From the NCBI GenBank assembly GCA_004026145.2, contig CP034975.1:27400013-27464012 (forward strand): DNA of 64,000 nt. The letters run 5' to 3'. Source of the stretch: Takifugu bimaculatus. Lineage: Eukaryota; Chordata; Actinopteri; Tetraodontiformes; Tetraodontidae. Every line of letters begins with the position of its first letter. Within the stretch, counting starts at the first letter, position 1. This document shows, in pieces, positions 56,601 to 64,000 of this stretch. The position numbers and the translations under genes are program-made. A model generated the notes under the pieces. The model was not told the DNA's origin and did not search any database. It worked only from the letters and a program-made list of their open reading frames with translations.

Positions 56601-58120
56601 GAGGGCCGTGAACACAGACAGCTGCAAAGGCCTGACATGTGTACTAATTCATAGTGTAGAAACCACAGCAAGCTGGTCACAATTTCACTTGGCTACAGAG
56701 GACGTGCAGCCTGTTTTCCATCCTCTTCCATCTGCAATGTTATTTCTTCTTCATGTATCAATTTCTAAGGTCCTTTAATTCTGAAACCTTGATCCTGAAA
56801 TATTAATGCTGCTGCCACATATCCTGTTCCTGCTGATTTCCATACACACAACAAAAGCCTCAATCACTTTTGTTTTCTAATTGTGATGCATTTATTTCAA
56901 CCATTTATACCACAAAACAGGTAGGTTTTCTTTTTACACAGATATTTATATTTAAAAATATCTTTTCAACAGATATTTACAAACCACCAATAATCATCAC
57001 GCACAGCAGGATGCATGTTGACAACTTAAATGGTGAATAAATGTGATATTATCACATGGCCATTGTTTAGTTTCAATTTGAATGATTTTGTGTATTTTAG
57101 CAATTACAAATTTACAATGTCAAAGTTTATTTTCTTTTCACAGCACCATGTGAGCAGCTGTTGTTGTAAATGCTTATACAGCACTATATCAGTTTGGACC
57201 GTAGTGATGGACAGGCTTAATAACAACTGTCCCTACCGTCCAGCAATTAGTAGCTAAAAATAAGGGAGAAATGTGATACGATTGTAGCATGTCCTCAAAA
57301 TGAAAGAACACATATAAGTGCATTAAACAACAAGTAAAAGACAAAAACTGCATCATTATACACCCCTAAAGTTGTTCTAGTGTCACATCATTTGCAGAAA
57401 TGTGTTATATGCACAATATTGCAAGATTTCCGACGCGTCTTTCTCATAGAGGCCGCGACACTGTTAATGAGGTTACAGCATTTCTGAGCAGCAGCAGTGA
57501 CCTCTCAGGCAACAGTGTGTTTTAGCCTACTTAGCTGAAAGGGGGCTTATCCAAGCCCCTTTCAGCCGGAACATGCTTCTACTTCTATTTCCGTCTGGAT
57601 GCGAAGAGAATGAGGCCTCTCACGACCGACTTTCCTCCACACTGACATCTGATATCCTGTTACAATCTGACAACTTGCTTCTCACCCCGCCAAAGCTAAT
57701 GGTTCCTGTGACCATACCTGGATTTGGGTCAGGTCGGACCGATGTTGAAAAGCCTTTGCACCTTGAAAATGCTCAGGTTCCTATTTGTCTTGTCTAGTTG
57801 TCCAACAACTAATATAGCAGCGTGGCATTTATTACAGCTGAGGCTTCTGTGCTTTAAAGTTTATTGTGTCTGTATGTCTATGTGTACTAGCTGTGCACAA
57901 AGCATTAGACCAGCATGACTACTGGACCATGTCATTGTCATTCTGATGACCCACTTCTCAAAGCCTTGCTCCAGAATGAGGCATCATTCAGGTCACACTG
58001 CGCTTTGATTTTGTTCTTCCATCTTCTAGAACTGCATTTAAGGGGTGTGTATCTGAGCTGCCTTCTAGCTGAGAGGGTGGGATGCTCCCTGGATACGTTA
58101 CCAGCCCAGTTGTTGTGCTA
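53700..58120. other. Intergenic stretch, no gene recognised
   Basis: No supported coding exon. Short GATA-like repeats occur near 54,145-54,180. A G-rich run lies near 56,485-56,510, and there is a hairpin at 57,534-57,566. Confidence 0.55.
57534..57566. repeat. Near-perfect hairpin, 14-bp stem
   Basis: The arm GCTGAAAGGGGGCTT pairs with AAGCCCCTTTCAGC with a single bulged G and a 4-base loop (ATCC). No downstream U-run suggests a terminator. It could be the fused ends of a small inverted-repeat element. Confidence 0.75.
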
Positions 58121-58124
58121 ACAG

Positions 58125-58360
58125 ACAAAAACAACCATATACTGAGGTCAATATGGAGTCTCCAATGTACTGTTCCCCAAAAGAGCAGTCAGAGAGAACC
58201 TGCGCAAACATGGGGAGAATATGTAACCCCCCACACAGAAAGGATCCTGGAGGCCAGGGGCCTTTCTGTTCTGGGTGGGGGGTTCTAACCTTGGTGTGGA
58301 GGGCTTCTAACCTTTCTAACCTTTCTGCTGTGAGGTGACAGCACTACCCCTAATGTCCGT
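58125..58360 (+). repeat. Degraded copy of an abundant teleost interspersed repeat
   Basis: Landmarks in order are acaaccata, a 'gtctccaat' block, gcgcaaacatggggagaat, ccccacacagaaagg, and ttctgctgtgaggtgacag followed by cactacccc. This order matches the element recurrent in fish genomes with '...gggagaacatgcaaac...ctccacacagaaaggc...gctgtgaggcgacagtgctaacc'. A C/T-rich insertion splits the 3' part. Confidence 0.7.
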
Positions 58361-58631
58361 CCATGTTTGGAAATATAATTACTTCTGTTTTCTTCATTTC
58401 TGACTGAAATTTTGTCATCATGGGATTTTTTCTTTTTACGTTGCTTTATCCCCATTAATAGCAGCAGTAGCATTGGGTCTGGATATTTTCAAATCCAGTT
58501 TGCTTGAAGACTTTCCCCTTAGTTGGCTGCAGCTACATGTGAAATTAAAAACTGGAGTCTCTCTAGTCCTTTTTTTCTGGGCAGCAGCCATGAGTTGGTC
58601 CAAGAGCAGGATGGAACAGGCTGGTACTGTA

Positions 58632-58920
58632 ACAGTGCTGCCATCTTCTGACATAAAAAGTTAAACAAAGTGGATTTCTCTACTGTGTTTTCTCATCATG
58701 ATACTGCCCTAATAAAGGGTTGTTTGATCCTTTTCAAAGGTTGCAAATATATCAATTACAAAACCTCTGCAAAGCGGCAAATTAGTCCAAAGCTCGTGCA
58801 GTGAACAGGCTGAATGGTGCGATGGCTGAAAATCAGATCCAGTTATCAGATGAATGGAACAGTGCTGCCATCTTCTGATTGAATAGAGTTAAACAGGTTA
58901 TAGAGTTAAACAACAAAGTG
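58632..58920 (+). repeat. Local imperfect direct repeats
   Basis: The phrase acagtgctgccatcttctga followed by a stretch ending agttaaac occurs at about 58,632 and again at about 58,859, each near 'acaaagtgga'. This is a small local duplication in non-coding sequence. Confidence 0.6.
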
Positions 58921-59039
58921 GACTCCTTTACAAAGTCAGTACATTGCTTCAGCCCATGTGAGTCGTTTGATATTCACCCAACATATAAGAGAAGAAGGCT
59001 TCAGCCACCACATGGACCAATATTGTTCTACAGCTTCAG

Positions 59040-59121
59040 GTTGTGGTGGCCGAGCGATTAAGGTGATGGACTTGAACTTCAATGGAATCCTCCCGTGCAG
59101 GTTGGAGTCTTGCCAGCAACG
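59040..59121 (+). pseudogene. tRNA-Ser-like pseudogene (TGA anticodon)
   Basis: 82 nt aligned end to end with the tRNA-Ser at 61,619. The anticodon loop reads cttgaac (TGA). Damage: the acceptor stem has a mismatch and a wobble (GTTGTGG against CAGCAAC), the D-loop has gcgatt for gtggtt, and the B-box reads GGTTGGAGTCT instead of GGTTCGAATCC. It is probably non-functional. Confidence 0.75.
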
Positions 59122-59359
59122 TTTGAATCTGGCAGGTAATTTGAAGCCATTTATAAACCATGGGAGGTATTAGAATTACCACAATAGTTTAGCAATATAC
59201 CTCTCTTAAAGTGTGTTTTTTTCATGACTCCTTATATGCAGAAGTGAGAATGTCTGGGAAAGTGGACAGGTGCGACACCTCTGTATGCTGAGGATAAGTG
59301 CACATATTCAACAGGGTGCACCAGATGGAGACCAGCAATGAAGCAGACTGGGAAAACTG

Positions 59360-59520
59360 GGAAGACCTCCCCATTCACTGGCCACATTTAAAACTTGTCT
59401 TAAAACCCACTTTTACTCCAGGAGACTGTTTGGTTTGATTGTTTTTACATTGTTTGTGTGTTTGTCATATGCTTATTCTTATTTATGTAGAGTAATTTGT
59501 TCCAACTGTGTTTATTTAGA
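59360..59520 (+). mobile_element. Possible LINE 3'-end remnant
   Basis: One frame reads SLATFKTCLKTHFYSRRLFG, close in style to the C-terminal tail 'TFKxxLKTHLF' of fish non-LTR retrotransposon polymerases, and then runs into T-rich sequence. No reverse transcriptase core is present. Confidence 0.35.
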
Positions 59521-61618
59521 ATTGTTTTGAATGAGTTAAACTGGGTGAGTTTTCTGTCTAAGCAATTCACTAGAGTCCTCAGGGGCATTGTGCAGGTGCA
59601 TAGGTCAGGTACTGGCCAGCTTAGACTAAATCTGTCCCAGAACTGGTTTCATCCGCCAAATCCCACCGAATCAACCTCGCATCCTGAACCTTTCAACTAT
59701 ATCCGGCAAAGAATGTTCCTGTGGGCTCCAAAGGGCATGAGGGACATCCTTCTCACACAATATGAAAATGCACCACACAAAAAGTAAGATATTATAATAT
59801 CTATAATAATATTGACACTCCAAATACTACTTCTTGGAGATGATCTAAACTGCAGTAAGCGCAGGATTCCTGTCTGCCCTTGGAACTTTGACATTTTAAA
59901 GCAGCTGGATCCTTCCCACTGTAACAAATCCCCAGCTTTGTGCTCACAACACATCTGGCATGAAACAGGAGTGTGTTGCAATGTTGTGCCCAACAACTAT
60001 AGGGAGCAGCTCCAGCTGTGTACACCAAGCCTCGCAGGAGATCCATAGTGAGGGGAGCAGACAAACTATTGACTACCCGAATGATTATGAGGGCCACAAA
60101 AAGTCCTGAGCTCTCAGTCTGAAGCTGTTTATCAACAGGAACATCTGGATTACATCCAATGAACCAGGAGAGCATGTGTACACCTGTACACAAACACTGG
60201 AACGGGGTTTGTTTTGACCCCCTAAACAGACCTAAAAAGGAATCCAACACAAAGATAAATGTAGCAGCCAAAGTGTAAAAGCCAAATAATTTAACAAAAC
60301 AAGAAGCTCTAACAACAGACTACAACACGAACAACTGATGGCATGGCAAAAAGAAATACAGCATGAGAGGTCGGTCAGGCCAGCCCACAAAGGCCTTCCC
60401 CCTAAAAAAGTAAACTCATCACAATCCTAAACTAACCCTAAGCTAGTTAATACGCTCAATAAACCATTCTAAAGAGCTTTACACAGGGTAAACTCCATGT
60501 GCTTGACAATAAAATCATAATGCTTTACACAAAGTGCAGAGCGTTAAGCCTCGTGTTTGAAAAGTACACACGGAAAATTCATATTCGAACTGTTGAAGCC
60601 AAATGCAGGAAAGTGCAAATTCTTATTAGGTGCGTTGGGATTTGAGTGGAGAGCAGCTGAAGAGCCACTCCAGGTAATCTACAGGGCTTTAATGGGAGCT
60701 GCAATGGACTAGAAATGAATGATGCATGATCTGGCAGCTAAACGAACTGGGAAAGACAGGACAGATTAGAGTACTGAGCATTAAGACATGGTATGTTAAT
60801 TACGTTTAAGGTCACACAGGTGGAAATGCACCACAGAGCTGGTGAGATGAGAAAAGGTAATAATAATTTACGGTATAGTTTCACAAACACAAAACTACTG
60901 GAGCAGAAAAGGGGATGGACAGGGCTGCAGCTTACCTTACAGGTACAACCACACCCAGCCGGGCTTCCAGCGGTATAAATGGGGCCCACGGTACCCCCAG
61001 AAAGACTGTATGTGGGGGGTTGCGAAAAACGGCGCACCTGTTGCGCTGCGGGGGGTAAAACGTGCACCAAATGACGATCCAGCACACGGAATCAAGTCAC
61101 AGCTTCAGCACAATTGCACCCAATCCTGTCATGCCGTCCTCAGCCAGCACAGGAGAGTGAAAAGTAAAGAGAAAGAGCCGAAGTATGGACAGGTTAATTG
61201 ATAAAGGTGCGCAGCGTCAATCAGTGCACCACAGAAAACAAAACCCCGCACTCCAAAAACAACAAAATGGACTCACAAAGAAGAGACTCTTCAGCATCTT
61301 GCTTCTAGAATGAAGGCAAAATTGATGGAGCTGGGAAACGAATGATGCCTGAATGGACTGCTGGAGAGAAACGTGTGTTTGTATCCATGCAAGAAACAGG
61401 CTTAATATAGAGAATATAACGTTCTTTGAATAAGAATCATTACGTTACATACTCCAGTGCAGGAGTTGCATTTTTCTGTCGGTGTGTACTTCACATAAAT
61501 TCCAAGAAGAAGAAGGCTCGCTGCTAGTTGGATGGCCAAAGCGCCGCGAACTTGGTTTGAAACTTTTGAGGCTGTTTAATCGTTGTGAGAAAATGTGATG
61601 ACGCAATTGGTTTTACAG

Positions 61619-61700
61619 GTTGTTGTGGCCGAGTGGTTAAGGCGATGGACTAGAAATCCATTGGGGTCTCCCCGCGCAGGTTCGAATCCTGCCAACAACG
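61619..61700 (+). tRNA. tRNA-Ser (anticodon AGA)
   Basis: An 82-nt class II tRNA with acceptor stem GTTGTTG/CAACAAC, discriminator G, A-box TGGCCGAGTGG, anticodon loop ctAGAaa, a variable arm formed by GGGGTC...CCCC, and B-box GGTTCGAATCC. A T-run terminator follows within 10 bases. It decodes UCU (inosine-modified A34 also reads UCC and UCA). It has no intron. All canonical elements are intact. Confidence 0.95.
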
Positions 61701-63250
61701 TCTGACATTTTACTCACAACACATTTAATTATATCTGATTATTTACCGTCTACATCTGATAGTTGACACACAATATTTAGACAGTTTTACAGGTTTGTAC
61801 CGCTGCCAAAACAAATCATCGTATTTCATTTTTATATGTCATATTTACTTTATTTTTCATAGCCCTAACAGCTGTCATGCCTTTTCCATGCCAGACTTAG
61901 TAATTTCACAAAATAAAATGAAGCAAAACGAAGCAATAACAAAAACAGTCACTCAATAAATAACCAATTTGCAAAAGAACACACAAAGCCTTGACATTCA
62001 TATTATCCAAGTAAAGGGCTTGTCATTAATGAAACAAACTATGTTCTCTGTGGGAATAATATTCAACACGAGGCACCGCAACACATTCCACAAAATACAG
62101 CAGTGGATTTTTAATACAAATTGTGGAGCATTCAACTTTTTTTTTCTTGAAAACCCTGTTTGTGTCTTACTCAATCCCACTCAAGAGTGTGACACTATTG
62201 CACGGAAATACAGATTTCAGTGCAACATGGCATCAAACCTTTGCCCGTCTGCCAGTGAAAACAATTCTTAGAACAACTTCAAATGTTTCGGTGCAGATTT
62301 TTGGGTGGGAACGTTTCTGATTTTCCTCTGATTGTGCTGTCACACTTTTCTGATAAGTGTCGGTGCTTTGCAGGCTTCAAGTACAAACCGGCCTTCTTTT
62401 TTGATCAAGGTAGTGCTGATGGAACTGACGCAGAGGTTCTGGGGAGCACTCTACAGCAATGATCAGCGCTGACTTGAGAGCTTAAAATAATGCACATGAT
62501 CTGTGTTCATCCATCAGTCTAACTGTGGAACATTTGTCTGACTGCAGATTTAGAGGTGAACCTAAAAAGGCTAAATTAACATACTCCATTGCAGTAAAAT
62601 CAGAGGGATAAATGTGTGATTCCAATGTGTTAAAACTGCTTGAAAATGCACTATGCCGCACAATTTCTGAATAGAATGGTAATTCGGCGTGTTGGGAGTT
62701 TGTTGCCAGCAGATTCTTTAGTAATCAAAACATACAAAGAAGAAGTTCTATCTGCTCTAAGAACAAAAATCGCTGCCAGACAGATTTAAACTGGCTGCAA
62801 ATAGCTCTGTGAGTTCTAAAGTTTAGTGTTGTGGGTGACAGAATCATTAGTATCCTGTTTCTGAAAATTCTGGAAGAAATAGTGCAGAGTCGGTTTCTAG
62901 TAGCCCTTTTTTTTAGAGATTCCTCTGAACTGTGTATGCGACAGGTGAACTGGAACCTGCTACGATTCTAAGTGGCCACGGCAGCATAAAAGGCTGTAGC
63001 GCAAAACACCACTGAAGAAGAATTCTGGGTAGCATTCCACACCAGACAGAATCAGACACAATAGAAGAACACTACAGTGATTGGACAAAAGTGTCATTAT
63101 GTTAGCCTAATAAGTTACTCAGGAATTTATCGACTTACTGAAACTTGATCAGAACTACATTCACTTTATCACTTTATCATCATTTTGGGTTACTTTCCTG
63201 GAACAGTTAGCGCCTACTCTCAAAACTGCAGAGTAAGAAAATGGAGTCAT
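61701..63250. other. Non-coding stretch, intergenic to speg 3' flank
   Basis: No coding sequence seen. A minus-strand AATAAA (TTTATT at about 63,250-63,255) about 220 bases beyond the speg stop could end a short speg 3'UTR. Confidence 0.45.
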
Positions 63251-63471
63251 TTATTCAATAAATATAGGCAAAAGTTACAAACCTTGAGGTACTAACTTGA
63301 AGACGACACCCTTCCTTTGCAAGAACAAGGTCCAACATATAAAAATAACCACCAGGCTCTTGTAATTAAGAGTTCTCAATCCAATGAGTTCAAAAACCTG
63401 AAGAAATCGCCCAAATTGCGGCACAAAATCTCGCCGTAAAGTTTCGCCGAGTCGTGATTAGAAGCCAGGTC

Positions 63472-63727
63472 TCACTGGGTGACAGGCGTAATGGGTGGCA
63501 CTGGCACGTTTAGGGTGACGGGGCTGGTGGGCGGTTGTGGTGAGCTCTGGTAGGACCGTAGGAGAACTTTGTGCTTGGTGGCAACCTCCTCTCTTCTGCG
63601 CTGCTGTTCCACCAAGAATTCTTTGAGATGGGTGGTTGTGAAGGTGAGTGTCTGCCGGCGGAGGCGCATCAGGTAGGCATCCTGAAGCCAGGAGTTACTG
63701 AAGCAATCTTTGATCGAGGGACGGGCC
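63472..63727 (-). CDS. speg: Striated muscle preferentially expressed protein kinase (speg), last coding exon
   Basis: Minus-strand acceptor caacag before 63,727, stop TGA at 63,472-63,474. It encodes the C-lobe end of the second kinase domain, ARPSIKDCFSNSWLQDAYLM, then TFTTTHLKEFLVEQQRRREE and TKHKVLLRSY, with a Pro-rich tail SSPQPPTSPVTL. The pattern RPS..C...WL, LTF.T..LK.F, RRR.....KHK matches the SPEG C-terminus as I recall it. The tail is longer than the human one. SPEG is a triad and junctional-membrane kinase of striated muscle and a neighbour of OBSL1 in human 2q35. The rest of the gene lies beyond the right edge. Confidence 0.8.
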
Positions 63728-63870
63728 CTGTTGACGACCAGACAGCGAGGATGCAAACATTAATGCATTTCAGGCAAAGATCATAGATTCCATCATGTTC
63801 CTCTCATCCAGTGGTGATCAACCCAGAGCTACATGCTCCATCCAGCCAGGTTTTCTGTAAAACCAACCAC

Positions 63871-64000
63871 CATCTCATCTCATCTCATCTCATCTCATCT
63901 CATCTCATCTCATCTCATCTCATCTCATCTCATCTCATCTCATCTCATCTCATCTCACCTCACCTCACCTCACCTCACCTCACCTCACCTCACCTCATCT
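63871..64000. repeat. (CATCT)n-(CACCT)n pentanucleotide array
   Basis: Seventeen CATCT units (63,871-63,955) change abruptly into eight CACCT units (63,956-63,995), then one CATCT at the window edge. The array continues past the edge. Confidence 0.97.

Noticed and set aside
59801..60271. A 156-codon minus-strand open frame
   Set aside because: No recognisable domain, no splice context and ordinary non-coding composition. It lies near LINE-like debris.
63868..64000. CRISPR-like or telomeric array
   Set aside because: A pure pentanucleotide simple repeat without spacers. It is not the vertebrate telomere unit.

Overview
The window reads as a piece of a ray-finned fish (most likely teleost) nuclear genome. 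The signs are phase-1 vertebrate exons with short introns, long (TG)n microsatellites, a tRNA-Ser gene, a degraded copy of an interspersed repeat that is abundant in teleosts, and the gene set obsl1, ctdsp1-type phosphatase and speg. Human OBSL1, SPEG and CTDSP1 all lie in 2q35. I cannot name the species.

Layout. Positions 1-21,100 hold no gene I can identify, only microsatellites, a GC-rich stretch near 17 kb and two weak single-exon candidates. Positions 21,101-44,506 (+ strand) hold an obscurin-like 1 gene. I resolve 37 coding exons: three Ig domains in the first exon, then Ig4, Ig5, one FN3, and about 28 further Ig modules, nearly all one phase-1 exon each. Between Ig12 and Ig13 sits a 1.94 kb non-Ig exon built from a 14-residue repeat. 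The joined length is about 3,930 codons, roughly twice mammalian OBSL1. The gene ends without the RhoGEF or kinase domains of obscurin.

Positions 47,500-53,657 (- strand) encode an SCP-family RNA polymerase II CTD phosphatase (ctdsp1 type). The exon just upstream of its catalytic exons is a 2.2 kb acidic, cysteine-containing open exon that ends at a donor in matching phase. Positions 53,700-63,250 are intergenic with a teleost repeat, a LINE-like scrap, a tRNA-Ser pseudogene and an apparently intact tRNA-Ser(AGA). Positions 63,472-63,727 (- strand) are the last coding exon of speg. The window closes in a CATCT/CACCT pentanucleotide array.

Obsl1 and speg products both belong to the striated-muscle cytoskeletal Ig superfamily (M-band and triad scaffolds). 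The SCP phosphatase is a nuclear transcription regulator and is probably only a neighbour.

The most unusual signals are these. (1) Ten single-base insertions break otherwise conserved frames in both multi-exon genes. Where the site can be pinned down, nearly all look like a T inserted between C and G on the + strand, whichever strand the gene is on. A consensus artefact is the likeliest cause. (2) There is an in-frame 33-bp minisatellite (9 copies, exactly 8 extra) inside one Ig domain. (3) Thirteen consecutive exons share weak 5' splice sites of the GTGAT type, in an Ig sub-array that also holds decayed exons. (4) The large acidic exon appears to be spliced to the SCP phosphatase.
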